A DNA stretch of 64,000 nucleotides from Muribaculaceae bacterium (GTDB lineage: Bacteria > Bacteroidota > Bacteroidia > Bacteroidales > Muribaculaceae). The notes beneath the pieces were generated by a model, which saw only the letters and a list, made by a program, of their open reading frames with translations, did no database searches and had not been told where the DNA came from. The DNA is taken from NCBI GenBank assembly GCA_017473615.1, contig JAFUKL010000025.1, forward strand, positions 1 to 64,000, written 5' to 3'. The position numbers were made by a program, and so were the translations under genes. Shown here piece after piece: positions 15,612-25,153 of the stretch. Each line of letters begins with the position of its first letter. The first letter of the stretch is position 1.

Positions 15612-18083
15612 ATGAAATTAAAGCATTTTGGTCTGTTTGGAATGCTGTGCTTATTGGCATTGTCTTGTTCCGATGATAAGGAACAATTTTCGGGCGATAC
15701 CGGACAAGGACAGATTCAGGCGTCTTTTAAGGCAAACTATAAAGTTGCCTCACCAAAGGCTGCCGAAGGAGAGGCAGCGGCTGAATTAGAGTCGGTGTCT
15801 CCTGAAATTCAGAATTTTTCGGTGCATTTGGCTAAGAGTGACGGGTCTTATGACAAAACATGGGAAACCGTAGCACAGTTCCCTGTGGATGAGAAATTCT
15901 CTACAGGTGCTTATACGATGGAAATATGGTTCGGTGATATGGCGGAAGAAGGTTTTGAAAAACCATATTATTATGGAAGTACAAATTTTGAAGTGATAGA
16001 TGAAGAGACTTCTACGCCATCTATTGAGGCTAAGTTGGGCAACACAATGGTGAGCCTTGCTTATACCGATGCATTTAAGAATTATTTTACCGATTATTCG
16101 GCAAAGGTTCATTCTTCGGGTGGTGCGTATATCGATTTTCCCAAAGATGAAACACGCCCTGCGTATGTAAAACCGGGAAAAGTGTCGTTTCAATTGTCTA
16201 TGGAGAAGACTAACGGCTCAAAACTTTCTATAGAACCGGCTGCAATAGAAAATGCCGAGGCTTGTACACACTACCGTGTTACATTTGATGTGAATGGCGG
16301 TGAAGTGGGTGACGCTGTGCTTACTGTGACATTTGACGATTCTACAGAACAAGAGCCTATAGAGATTCCGTTGAGCGATGATTTGCTCACAGCTCCGGCA
16401 CCTGTAATAACGGCTAAGGGCTTTGACAATAATACTCCATTGAATATTATAGAAGGTGATGATGCATCGGCATCGGTAGCTATCGTGGCGCAATCCGGTC
16501 TTGCTTCAGTAATGCTGACTACATCGTCGGAATTCTTGGCAAGTAAAGGTTTGCCGGCTGAAATAGATTTGATGGCTGCTACGGCAGAGCAGAAAGGCTT
16601 GCTTGCATCGCTTGGTCTTGGCTCTGATAAGGTTAAGGGATTGTGGAATAATCCTGATAAAATGGCAGTTGTCGACTTTTCGGGAATAATACCCATGCTA
16701 TCGCCTTTAAACGGTAATTCAACTCACGTGTTCACAATCCAAGTAAAGGATGTCTATGGAAGAACCGCTGAAACACCTGCCGTACTCTCTGTAAATGCTC
16801 CTGCAGTCATATTTTCCATGAGCGATGCTCAAAAGAGCGAGGCAGGGTCGCTTGAAGGTGTGTTCAAACTTGAATTTAACGGTAATATGAATAACGTATC
16901 GTTCAAGGCTCTGAATGACTATGGTGTATATGAAGACGCGGCTGTTAAATCTACTGTGGATAATGGTGATGGTACATATATGGTGACTGTGGCTATCCCG
17001 GATAATACATCCAAAACCACCGTTAAGGGCTATTACAAGGGTGTGGAAAAGAGCAGTGTGGATGTAAAGATAGGTATGGCGTTCACTCTTTCTGCTAATG
17101 ATTATGATGTGTGGGCTACAAAGGCGATTGTGAAGGTGAACGGGAAAATGCCTGAAAAGGTTATGAGCAATATTAAGGCAGTGTATGTTAATGGAACAGA
17201 AACCTCCAATTATACAGCTGATGCAGCATCTCTTTCATACACTGTGTATGGCTTGACACCGGGAACACAGAACGTAATCAAGATTGTGGCTGATGATGAA
17301 GGGGATACATCGGAGTCTTCAGTCAGTGTTTCGGCTGAAGCTGCAGCCCAAGTGGGTAATGCCGATATGGAAGGTTGGAATATCGAGACAAAAACAAAAA
17401 AGGCTGATTTTCTTGGCTCGGATAAGAAATATTACACATTCCATCCTTATAACAGCGGAGAAACCGATATATGGTGGGCTACCAATAATGATAAGGCACA
17501 AGGTGGCACTTATGCTCTCGGTATATGGTATGAAGGCTGTTTTGCGTCTTGCGCAAGTTATACGACCGATGTGCATGGTGGCAGTAAGGCAGCTTTGATA
17601 TATGTATCGGGTTGTGGTGATAGTTATGCCAACACCAGCAGTACTTATGTAGGTGGAGCTATGGTGGGCAGCATGTGGATAGGCAACTTTGACAATAAGA
17701 CTGTTACACAAGGTCATTCGTTTACTTCCCGCCCGTCTTCGTTGAGTTTCTGGTATAAATATACTCCTTACAATACCGATGCGTTTAAAGTGGTCGTGTC
17801 ATTGCTTAGTGGCAGTGAAACCATAGCATCAGGAACTTATGAGCCGGCAGCGTCGTCTTCTGCAGATACAGAATATAAGCAAGCGACGGTTGAATTAAAT
17901 TATTCGGTGACAAATAAGAAAGCTACCGCTATATGTGTACAGTTCCTTGCATCAAACAGAACGAATGTTGATTCAAAGGATTATTTTAAGATGGGAACAA
18001 CGATAACTTATCCTGTGGTGGGTAATTGGACTGTTCACATGGGCAGTGTGTTGAAATTCGATGATATTGTGTTGAATTATTAA
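15612..18083 (+). CDS. DUF4493/PCMD-like surface lipoprotein (operon gene 1)
   Basis: Begun at MKLKHFG (15612), which gives a proper lipoprotein signal ending in LLALSCSDD with C19; the frame is open 13 codons further upstream but that would spoil the signal peptide. It has 823 residues. Residues about 35-250 match the DUF4493 layout: a beta-rich domain with a PYYYGSTNFEV phrase. A domain around 280-400 recurs in the next two genes, here ending HVFTIQVKDVYGRTAE. An FnIII-like segment follows. The C-terminal 230 residues begin NADMEGWNIE, contain SFTSRPSSLSFWYKYTP and end KFDDIVLNY, the pattern of the PCMD (putative carbohydrate metabolism) domain. It is probably exposed on the outer membrane; the ligand is unknown. 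It is the first of six genes in tight series. Confidence 0.75.
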   Translation: MKLKHFGLFGMLCLLALSCSDDKEQFSGDTGQGQIQASFKANYKVASPKAAEGEAAAELESVSPEIQNFSVHLAKSDGSYDKTWETVAQFPVDEKFSTGAYTMEIWFGDMAEEGFEKPYYYGSTNFEVIDEETSTPSIEAKLGNTMVSLAYTDAFKNYFTDYSAKVHSSGGAYIDFPKDETRPAYVKPGKVSFQLSMEKTNGSKLSIEPAAIENAEACTHYRVTFDVNGGEVGDAVLTVTFDDSTEQEPIEIPLSDDLLTAPAPVITAKGFDNNTPLNIIEGDDASASVAIVAQSGLASVMLTTSSEFLASKGLPAEIDLMAATAEQKGLLASLGLGSDKVKGLWNNPDKMAVVDFSGIIPMLSPLNGNSTHVFTIQVKDVYGRTAETPAVLSVNAPAVIFSMSDAQKSEAGSLEGVFKLEFNGNMNNVSFKALNDYGVYEDAAVKSTVDNGDGTYMVTVAIPDNTSKTTVKGYYKGVEKSSVDVKIGMAFTLSANDYDVWATKAIVKVNGKMPEKVMSNIKAVYVNGTETSNYTADAASLSYTVYGLTPGTQNVIKIVADDEGDTSESSVSVSAEAAAQVGNADMEGWNIETKTKKADFLGSDKKYYTFHPYNSGETDIWWATNNDKAQGGTYALGIWYEGCFASCASYTTDVHGGSKAALIYVSGCGDSYANTSSTYVGGAMVGSMWIGNFDNKTVTQGHSFTSRPSSLSFWYKYTPYNTDAFKVVVSLLSGSETIASGTYEPAASSSADTEYKQATVELNYSVTNKKATAICVQFLASNRTNVDSKDYFKMGTTITYPVVGNWTVHMGSVLKFDDIVLNY

Positions 18084-18102
18084 AACAGTGAGGGGTTAAG
18101 AT

Positions 18103-19590
18103 ATGAAAAAGATAACAAATATATTGTGTATAGCAATCCTTTCGGCAATATCCCTTGCGAGTTGCGACAAAGGATTTGACAATGTGGTTGAGGCTGAAGG
18201 GAAATTGTCTCTGAAAAATTTTGAGGCAACAGTTCAGAATGCAGAGGATGTAATTGAAAGCCGTTCAACCGATATAGATGTAAGTTCTTTCAGAGTAGTT
18301 GTGGTGAATAAATCCACAGGAGCAGAGGCTGGTTCATGGGTATATAATGCATTACCTGAAATTGTGGCTTTGCCGGTAGGGACTTATACTGTGAATGTAT
18401 ATAATAAAGAGTTGCAGAATGCTGCGTGGGAGTCTCCGTATTTCTACGGCTCGCAAGACTTCAGTATTAAAGAGAATGATGTTACTACGGTTGACCCTAT
18501 TGTGTGTAAACTCGCTAACTTGAAGGTTTCTATTAAGTACAGCGATGAATTGAAGACTGCGATAGGAACCGGTGAGGACGTAAAGGTGAATGTTACAGTG
18601 GGAGAGAACAGTTCCCTTGACTACGCTTATGGTGAGACACGTGCCGGATATTTCCGTTGCGATAATGAAAATAAGAGTTTGGTTGCAACATTCTCGGGAA
18701 CTGTAGAAGGTTATTATATTTCGGAATACAAAGTGATTAGCGATGTAGCTCAAGGGCAACATCGTATTATAACATTCTCGTTAAAGACTGCTCCTGATAT
18801 TTCCGATGAATATGGTGCCGTGGGAACTACAGGTTTAACTCTTGATGCCACAGTAACTACCGTGGATATGACAAGCGATATCCCGGCTGAAGAAGAAACT
18901 ATACAACCTGACGATTATATGACGGTGGACGAAACGGAATTGTCTTTCGGTATGCTTGCCTCAAGCAAGGATGTGTCAGTTTCTGCATCGGCAGAATGGA
19001 CGGCTGCATCAAGCACAAGCTGGTGTACAGTAAGCCCTGCCAATGGTGCGAGCGGAACAACAACGTTGAAGGTGAGTGTTGCCGATAATACGGTTGAAAT
19101 CGAGCGCACAGCTACAGTTACGGTGACTATGGGTTCTATCATCCGTGAAATAGCAGTAAAACAGGCTGCTTACAGTGAACAGCCGACGGCTGCTGCTCCT
19201 ACTGTCACAAGTTCTACAATAGATTTGCTTGCAAGCAATACGGTTACGGCTGCTTCTAAGGTTGATGTAGATGTACTTGCTCCGGGTAAAATAGCTAATT
19301 TCTTTGTGAAAATAAATATGAGTGACGGAAATGGCGGAACTTTGGATTTATCATCGGTAAATCTTGCCAATGAATTTGATTTGTGCAATCCCGGAGAATA
19401 CAAAGATGGCTTGGTTGGTTTGGGTTTGCCTGTTGAAGACGATGTTAAAGGCAAGACTGAAATGAAATTTGATATTTCAGGCTTTATGCCGCTGCTCGTA
19501 AATTATAGCGGAGACCATATATTCAATATAGAAGTTGTCGATGAACTTGGACAGTCGGCAAAAGCAACATTAACTCTAAAAGTAGAATAA
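18103..19590 (+). CDS. DUF4493 lipoprotein with BACON domain (operon gene 2)
   Basis: A 495-residue lipoprotein with signal ending SLASCDKG (C21). DUF4493 covers about residues 30-240, with a PYFYGSQDFSI phrase matching the PYYYGSTNFEV of the preceding gene. Residues about 280-360 read like a BACON repeat (a Bacteroidetes carbohydrate-associated Ig-like domain): an ELSFG opening, then SSTSWCTVSPANG, then a VKQA ending. Residues about 375-495 are the same domain seen in the middle of its neighbours, ending HIFNIEVVDELGQSAKATL. It lacks the C-terminal PCMD domain of genes 1 and 3. No catalytic residues are visible, so binding or structure at the cell surface is more likely than catalysis. It starts 20 bases after gene 1 and ends 4 bases before gene 3. 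Confidence 0.75.
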   Translation: MKKITNILCIAILSAISLASCDKGFDNVVEAEGKLSLKNFEATVQNAEDVIESRSTDIDVSSFRVVVVNKSTGAEAGSWVYNALPEIVALPVGTYTVNVYNKELQNAAWESPYFYGSQDFSIKENDVTTVDPIVCKLANLKVSIKYSDELKTAIGTGEDVKVNVTVGENSSLDYAYGETRAGYFRCDNENKSLVATFSGTVEGYYISEYKVISDVAQGQHRIITFSLKTAPDISDEYGAVGTTGLTLDATVTTVDMTSDIPAEEETIQPDDYMTVDETELSFGMLASSKDVSVSASAEWTAASSTSWCTVSPANGASGTTTLKVSVADNTVEIERTATVTVTMGSIIREIAVKQAAYSEQPTAAAPTVTSSTIDLLASNTVTAASKVDVDVLAPGKIANFFVKINMSDGNGGTLDLSSVNLANEFDLCNPGEYKDGLVGLGLPVEDDVKGKTEMKFDISGFMPLLVNYSGDHIFNIEVVDELGQSAKATLTLKVE

Positions 19591-19594
19591 GGCT

Positions 19595-21787
19595 ATGAAG
19601 AAGTTTTTCAGTATAATATTAGCGATGGCATCTATCACTGCTGTTTCTACTTCATGCAGTGATGATAGGGTTTTGTCGACAGGTGAAGGCAAAGTGAATT
19701 TGTCGTTGACTGTAGACGATGACGTGACGATACTTTCTCGTGCAATATCTGATGCGGAATTGGCGTCTTTACAAGAGAACTGCAGAATATATGTGTATAG
19801 TTCCAAGGGACTTATACGCAAGTATCATGGAACTGATGAAGTACCTAACGAGATATGGCTTGTGAGCGGGGACTATAAAGCAGAAGCATGGGCAGGAGAT
19901 AGTGTTTCAGCGTCTTTTGATAAGAAGTATTACAAAGGAAGTACAATGTTCACGGTATCTCCCTCGGCTACGGCTGAAGCTAAAATCAATTGCAAAATAG
20001 CCAATGTCGTGGCATCGGTAACATTTGATGCATCGGTGGCAAAGGTGCTTTCAGATTATAAGATGACCATATCCAATACCAAGGGAAGTCTTGAATTTGA
20101 CGCATCCAATACAGGAGCAAAAGGATATTATATGATGCTTGACGGTGAAAATAAGCTCAATTACATTATCACCGGTACAAAATTGGACGGTAGCACTTAT
20201 ACCCAGACCGGCGAGATAAGTGATGTTAAGTCGGCTACCGAGTATGCTGTTACAGTTAAATTCACCGAGAAAGAATTTGACCCTGTGGGAGGTGCAATGT
20301 TTACCATTGAGGTAGATGAAAGTGAAGTAGAAGTAAACGACTCGTTTGAGCTCACAGCTGCGCCTAAGATTACGGCTAATTTTGATTTGACCCAACCTAA
20401 GGCAGGTGAGGCCGGAAGTTTCAGTAAGATGTCTATTTATGCGAGTGCAGTAGAGGAAATCACATCACTTGAACTTAGTGGTTTGAATAAATTGGGATTT
20501 ACGCAAAGTGATGTAATCTCTTATATGGATATGACCGATATAACCAAGCAGGAATTGTCTGATTTCGGTATAGAAATCAAGTGCCCTTTTGCGACCGAGG
20601 AATATCCTGATGGTGATAAGCGTGCAGCGAAAATCACATTTACCGCAGAGTTGCTCAATTCTCTTGGAAATGGTTCCTATTCTATAGGAATTAAGGTGGG
20701 CGACAATAAGGGTAAGTATCGTACGGCTACATTTAATCTTGAAGTCAGTGATGACGCTGTTAAGACAACGCAAGTGGCTGATGCCGACGTGTGGGCTACA
20801 AGAGCTGTTCTTACTGCAACATTGGCAAAGGAAAATGCTACAGGAATCGGAGTGGAATACCGTACAGGCAGTGGCGATTGGAATAAGATTTATGTTGAGA
20901 CCGAAGCTGCCCGAAGTACATCTTTCACAGTAGAACTTACAGAACTTACACCCGGAACGAAATATGAATATCGTGCATTTGCCGATAATGACGGTGACGG
21001 TAATCCGTTCACCTCGGGAACTATATATACCTTTACAACTGAAACAGCATCTCAATTGCCTAATTCGGGATTTGAGGATTGGTGTCAGCCGGCCAAGGTG
21101 GTGTTGCCTGCTGCAACCGAAGGAACGTTGTATTGGGATAGCGGTAATCACGGTTCTGCCACACTTGGAAAGAATATCACCAATAAAGATGAATCGGTGA
21201 AGAACAGCGGAAACTATTCGGCTAAGCTGCAGTCTCAATTTGTAGGGCTTGGTGTGATTGGAAAGTTTGCTGCAGGAAATATCTTTACCGGTAAATATCT
21301 TGCTACCGATGGAACCGATGGCGTATTGGGATTCGGCAGAAGTTCGTTTACGTCTCGTCCTAAATCGCTTTCCGGTTATGTGAAATATAATCCTTCGGCA
21401 GTGGATAATATAACCAATGATGCCAAGGCTAACGGTTGCGTTGAAGGTGCGAACGATAAGGGACACATCTATGTGGCTCTGCTTACCGATTATACCGAGA
21501 CTTACAGCGACAACACATACCCGATGATTATCAAAACCAAGACGTCTGATCGCAGATTGTTTGACAAGAACGGAAGTAATGTGATAGCTTACGGTGAATG
21601 GACAAGCCAAGAGGCTACAAGCAGCGATAATACGATGACGCCGTTTGAAATTCAACTCACCTATAAGCGTACCGATGTTAAGCCTTCGGCTATCCTTGTA
21701 GTTTGCTCGGCAAGTTATTGGGGCGACTATTTCTCAGGTGGTGAAGGCAGTGTGATGTATATAGATGATTTCACGTTGAATTATTAA
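19595..21787 (+). CDS. DUF4493/PCMD lipoprotein (operon gene 3)
   Basis: A 730-residue lipoprotein, signal ending VSTSCSDD (C21). DUF4493 spans about 28-250, with KKYYKGSTMFTV and a GYYMMLDGENKLNYIITG strand pair typical of the family. The middle domain (about 265-385) parallels those of genes 1 and 2. An FnIII-like unit follows around 390-480 with ELTPGTKYEYRAFADNDGDGNPF. The PCMD domain runs from LPNSGFEDWCQP to the C-terminus IDDFTLNY, and includes GKFAAGNIFTGKY and FTSRPKSLSGYVKYNP. Its stop and the next gene's ATG share one base (TAATG), which suggests translational coupling to the downstream barrel protein. Probably a surface-exposed binding protein; the ligand is unknown. Confidence 0.78.
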   Translation: MKKFFSIILAMASITAVSTSCSDDRVLSTGEGKVNLSLTVDDDVTILSRAISDAELASLQENCRIYVYSSKGLIRKYHGTDEVPNEIWLVSGDYKAEAWAGDSVSASFDKKYYKGSTMFTVSPSATAEAKINCKIANVVASVTFDASVAKVLSDYKMTISNTKGSLEFDASNTGAKGYYMMLDGENKLNYIITGTKLDGSTYTQTGEISDVKSATEYAVTVKFTEKEFDPVGGAMFTIEVDESEVEVNDSFELTAAPKITANFDLTQPKAGEAGSFSKMSIYASAVEEITSLELSGLNKLGFTQSDVISYMDMTDITKQELSDFGIEIKCPFATEEYPDGDKRAAKITFTAELLNSLGNGSYSIGIKVGDNKGKYRTATFNLEVSDDAVKTTQVADADVWATRAVLTATLAKENATGIGVEYRTGSGDWNKIYVETEAARSTSFTVELTELTPGTKYEYRAFADNDGDGNPFTSGTIYTFTTETASQLPNSGFEDWCQPAKVVLPAATEGTLYWDSGNHGSATLGKNITNKDESVKNSGNYSAKLQSQFVGLGVIGKFAAGNIFTGKYLATDGTDGVLGFGRSSFTSRPKSLSGYVKYNPSAVDNITNDAKANGCVEGANDKGHIYVALLTDYTETYSDNTYPMIIKTKTSDRRLFDKNGSNVIAYGEWTSQEATSSDNTMTPFEIQLTYKRTDVKPSAILVVCSASYWGDYFSGGEGSVMYIDDFTLNY

Positions 21788-22521
21788 TGAAAAAAAGGAA
21801 CGTAATACTGATGTTTTTCTTTGTGATGGGGGTGCTTGCATCCTCATCACAGGAAAAATTCAAGCGCAATCTTGAATCGGTCAATTTCATTCCTAAAGGG
21901 CAATGGATAACCGGTGTGAGTGTGAGTTACAGCCAGTCCAATCAAGATAATTACCAGTTTCTGATAATAGAGGGTATGGACGGTGATATTTACTCGTTCA
22001 AGGTAAGCCCCACGTTGATGTATGCTTTCAAGGATAACCTTGCCATAGGTGGAAAATTCGGTTATTCAAGGTCTCGCAGCAATTTGGATAATGCCACTAT
22101 AGTAATAGATTCGGAAACCGATTATACTGCCGATAACTTCTATATGATTACTCAGGACTATTCGGCTATGGGGGTATTGCGCAATTATTTCAGTTTCGGA
22201 CGTTCCAAGCGTTTTGGTATGTTTGGCGAGATGCAGCTTGAACTCGGTTTAGGGCAGTCGAAGCTGCGTAATGGTACGGGTGAAGACTTTACCGGTACTT
22301 TTCAGGATCATTTTTCGCTAAATGTGGGTATTGCTCCCGGATTGGTTATGTTCTTGAACAATTACTCTGCAATAGAGGTGAATGTGGGTGTGCTGGGATT
22401 CTCCTATAAGCATACCAAACAAAAGACCGACCAAGTGTATGTGTCAAGTTACAGTTCTACCAATGCGAATTTTAAAATAAATATATTTTCCATATCATTC
22501 GGTGTGTTGTTCTATTTGTAA
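21787..22521 (+). CDS. Small outer-membrane beta-barrel protein (operon gene 4)
   Basis: A 244-residue protein with an N-terminal signal peptide (MKKRNVILMFFFVMGVLASS), cleavage uncertain. The mature part alternates hydrophobic and polar residues in short strands with aromatic girdles, ending in ISFGVLFYL, as expected for a small outer-membrane barrel. It contains FIPKGQWITGVSVSYSQ near the start and a GKFGYSRSRSNLD strand. The following gene has FVPKGQWVIGATASYGE and GLKLGFSRDIFKLG at matching places, so the two are paralogues. The ATG overlaps the preceding stop by one base. Such barrels in lipoprotein operons may anchor or export partners, but I cannot assign a function. Confidence 0.7.
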   Translation: MKKRNVILMFFFVMGVLASSSQEKFKRNLESVNFIPKGQWITGVSVSYSQSNQDNYQFLIIEGMDGDIYSFKVSPTLMYAFKDNLAIGGKFGYSRSRSNLDNATIVIDSETDYTADNFYMITQDYSAMGVLRNYFSFGRSKRFGMFGEMQLELGLGQSKLRNGTGEDFTGTFQDHFSLNVGIAPGLVMFLNNYSAIEVNVGVLGFSYKHTKQKTDQVYVSSYSSTNANFKINIFSISFGVLFYL

Positions 22522-22533
22522 CTGATTTAGAGT

Positions 22534-23439
22534 ATGCTTAGGAAGATAATATTTGTTTTGTTGGTGTCAATCCTAATTCCGGCTGCGGCATCGGAGGCGG
22601 ATAGTCTTGCGGTGATACCGGAAACCAAGAGGGTGGTGGCAGGCGACAGCATTGTGTCGATGATTGTTCCTCATGCACCTATAGTCGTAAAAGATTCGAT
22701 AAATGACCATAGCCGTGTGATAGTGGGCAAGGATACAATAAGTGTGATATTGCCCGGAAAGAATTACAGCCGTTTTGACCGAGGTTTACTTAATTATCTG
22801 TTTGTTCCCAAGGGGCAGTGGGTGATAGGAGCTACGGCTTCTTATGGGGAATTTGATGCTGAGGATGTGCGCGTACTGTCTTTTATGAAAGATTTTGATT
22901 TTAAAGGAAAATCGATGTCGGTAAAACCGTATGCGGCTTATTTTTATCGCAGTAATCAATGTGTGGGTCTGAAATTGGGTTTTTCCCGCGATATATTTAA
23001 ACTTGGCAGTTTGAGTGTAGACTTTGATGATGATATAAACTTTACGTTGAAAGATGTGGAGTATTCTTCGGAGAACTATGCGGCTGCACTTTTTTACCGC
23101 TTTTATGTAGGACTTGACAACAACCGTCGCTTTGCAGTGTTTAATGAGGTTGATTTGGCTGTGTCGGCGGGTTATGGGAAATTCTTGCGCTATTATAATG
23201 AAGAACCACGCGATACGCGTACCAAGTCCACTGAGGTTAATCTGAACTTTTCTCCGGGACTGTGTATTTTTGTGCATGAACATGTGAGTTTCAATATGTC
23301 GTTTGGTGTATTCGGTTTATACTTCAAGAATGAAAAGCAGACCACCAATAGTGTGGAAGAGGGAAAACGATTTTCCAGCGGAGCTAATTTCAAGTTTAAT
23401 ATTTTCAACTTGAACATGGGTATTGCTGTGCATATATAA
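22534..23439 (+). CDS. Outer-membrane beta-barrel protein, paralogue (operon gene 5)
   Basis: A 301-residue relative of the preceding barrel protein with an extra 70-residue stretch after the signal peptide (about 20-85) that is rich in valine, isoleucine and aspartate and includes repeated KDSI/KDTI phrases. The barrel part begins at FVPKGQW and ends LNMGIAVHI. Alternating strands and aromatic ends support an outer-membrane location. The extension might be a periplasmic plug or a docking segment for the lipoprotein partners. It starts 12 bases after gene 4 and ends 13 bases before gene 6, consistent with one transcript. Confidence 0.7.
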   Translation: MLRKIIFVLLVSILIPAAASEADSLAVIPETKRVVAGDSIVSMIVPHAPIVVKDSINDHSRVIVGKDTISVILPGKNYSRFDRGLLNYLFVPKGQWVIGATASYGEFDAEDVRVLSFMKDFDFKGKSMSVKPYAAYFYRSNQCVGLKLGFSRDIFKLGSLSVDFDDDINFTLKDVEYSSENYAAALFYRFYVGLDNNRRFAVFNEVDLAVSAGYGKFLRYYNEEPRDTRTKSTEVNLNFSPGLCIFVHEHVSFNMSFGVFGLYFKNEKQTTNSVEEGKRFSSGANFKFNIFNLNMGIAVHI

Positions 23440-23452
23440 TAATGGGCTGATT

Positions 23453-25045
23453 ATGAAGAAAGTGATACTGCGTTATATTTCCTGTGTTGCAGCAGCTGTT
23501 GCTATTGCTATGGTGATGACAGGTTGCTTGAAGAATGATATACCTTATCCTACAGTAAAGGCTGCTTTCCTGTCGATGGCGGCTGAGGGGGAGGTTTCAG
23601 GAGCGGTAATCGATGAGTCGGTTCGTAACGTAACTTTAAATCTTGGAGAAACCGTTGATTTGACCAATGTGAAGATTCTCACCTATGAAGTGACTGAAGG
23701 AGCTAACCTGTCACATGTGATAACCAACGGCATAAATCTTACAGAACCGTTCAGTGTGGTGCTTACGCTGTATCAAGAATACTTTTGGACTATTACAGCC
23801 AATCAGATTATAGAACGCCATTTTACCGTAGAAGGTCAAGTGGGGGAAAGTATTATCGATGTACCCGGGAAGCGTGCCATTGCTTATGTGACAAAGAATG
23901 CGGGTGTGTCGGAGGTGAAAATCACATCGTTGAAATTGGGACCGGCAGGTATTACGACGATGACACCTGATTATATAGGTAAAACAGTGAATTTTGCCGG
24001 TGGCTCTATAGATGTAGATGTGACATACCACGGTAAAACTGAGAAATGGAAACTCTATGTAGAAACCGCCGATGCCGATGTATCTATAACGTCAGCCGAT
24101 GCTTGGACCAATGTGATATGGGCGTATGGCTCGGCTGAAGAAGGCAAGTTGAACGGTTTTGAGTACAGAAAGGCAGGAACCGAGACGTGGGAAAAAGTAC
24201 CTGAGACGTGGATTACGGTTAATGGAGGTACTTTTACTGCGTGTATACGCCATTTGGCAGCCAATACTGTTTATGAGGTGCGAGCGTTCAGCGGAGATGC
24301 TTATACTTCGGCGGTGGAATTGACTACAGGCGGATTCTATGAAATTCCCAATGCGTCTTTTGATAACTGGTGGAAAGACGGTAAAGTGTGGTGTCCTTGG
24401 ACTGAGGGCGATACTCCTTATTGGGGTACGGGAAACAAGGGTGCGACAACACTTGGAGACAGCAATACATTTCCGTCATCGGATACATGGGACGGCGGTC
24501 CCGGATTCAGTGCCGAATTAGATACGAAATTCGTGGGTATAGCTACCGTGGGTAAATTGGCGGCAGGAAATATGTTCTCAGGCGATTATGTCAAGACCGA
24601 TGGCACTAATGGTATACTTGATTTCGGGCGGGAATGCCATGAACGTCCTACTCGTCTCAAAGGGTATTGGAAATATAAGAGTGTACCGATAAGTCATTCT
24701 TCTTCGGATGATTACAAGTATATGATAGGGCAGCCTGACACAGCTAACATTTATGTGGCATTGACCGATTGGACTGCACCATATCAGATTAGGACAAATC
24801 CTAAAAACAGACAATTGTTTGACAAAAATGCCGATTATGTAATTGCTTATGGGGGAATACAGTCGGGAGAGACTATCCCTGCATGGACCGAATTCACTAT
24901 AGAATTGGAATATAGGGATACGCATAGAGTTCCTAAGTATATTCTTATCGTGAGTTCGGCGAGCAAATACGGTGATTTCTTCACAGGAGGTTCGGGTAGT
25001 ACGTTGTTTATCGACAACTTCAGTCTTGAATGGGATTATGAATGA
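23453..25045 (+). CDS. PCMD-domain lipoprotein (operon gene 6)
   Basis: Started at MKKVILRY (23453) rather than ten codons upstream, because this gives a clean lipoprotein signal, AMVMTGCLKND with C25. It has 530 residues. The N-terminal half (about 30-215) has two Ig-like units typical of proteins with this C-terminal domain. An FnIII-like unit covers about 218-295. The PCMD domain begins at IPNASFDNWWKDGKVW, carries YWGTGNKGATTLGD, GKLAAGNMFSGDY and RPTRLKGYWKY, and ends IDNFSLEWDYE. It is the clearest PCMD match in the window. The domain is thought to bind or act on glycans, but no activity is established that I know of. Last gene of the series. Confidence 0.82.
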   Translation: MKKVILRYISCVAAAVAIAMVMTGCLKNDIPYPTVKAAFLSMAAEGEVSGAVIDESVRNVTLNLGETVDLTNVKILTYEVTEGANLSHVITNGINLTEPFSVVLTLYQEYFWTITANQIIERHFTVEGQVGESIIDVPGKRAIAYVTKNAGVSEVKITSLKLGPAGITTMTPDYIGKTVNFAGGSIDVDVTYHGKTEKWKLYVETADADVSITSADAWTNVIWAYGSAEEGKLNGFEYRKAGTETWEKVPETWITVNGGTFTACIRHLAANTVYEVRAFSGDAYTSAVELTTGGFYEIPNASFDNWWKDGKVWCPWTEGDTPYWGTGNKGATTLGDSNTFPSSDTWDGGPGFSAELDTKFVGIATVGKLAAGNMFSGDYVKTDGTNGILDFGRECHERPTRLKGYWKYKSVPISHSSSDDYKYMIGQPDTANIYVALTDWTAPYQIRTNPKNRQLFDKNADYVIAYGGIQSGETIPAWTEFTIELEYRDTHRVPKYILIVSSASKYGDFFTGGSGSTLFIDNFSLEWDYE

Positions 25046-25153
25046 TATTTTGTGGAGAATTGCAGCAGAATTGTACGAATTTTATTAACTTTAGCGCAGA
25101 AAATTAAAACAATAACTTATTACCAATTATAGTTTAATAACTAACACACAATT

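Noticed and set aside
20465-21655. A 396-codon minus-strand open frame
   Set aside because: It is the shadow of the third DUF4493/PCMD lipoprotein gene. The composition is unlike a real protein and has no start context.
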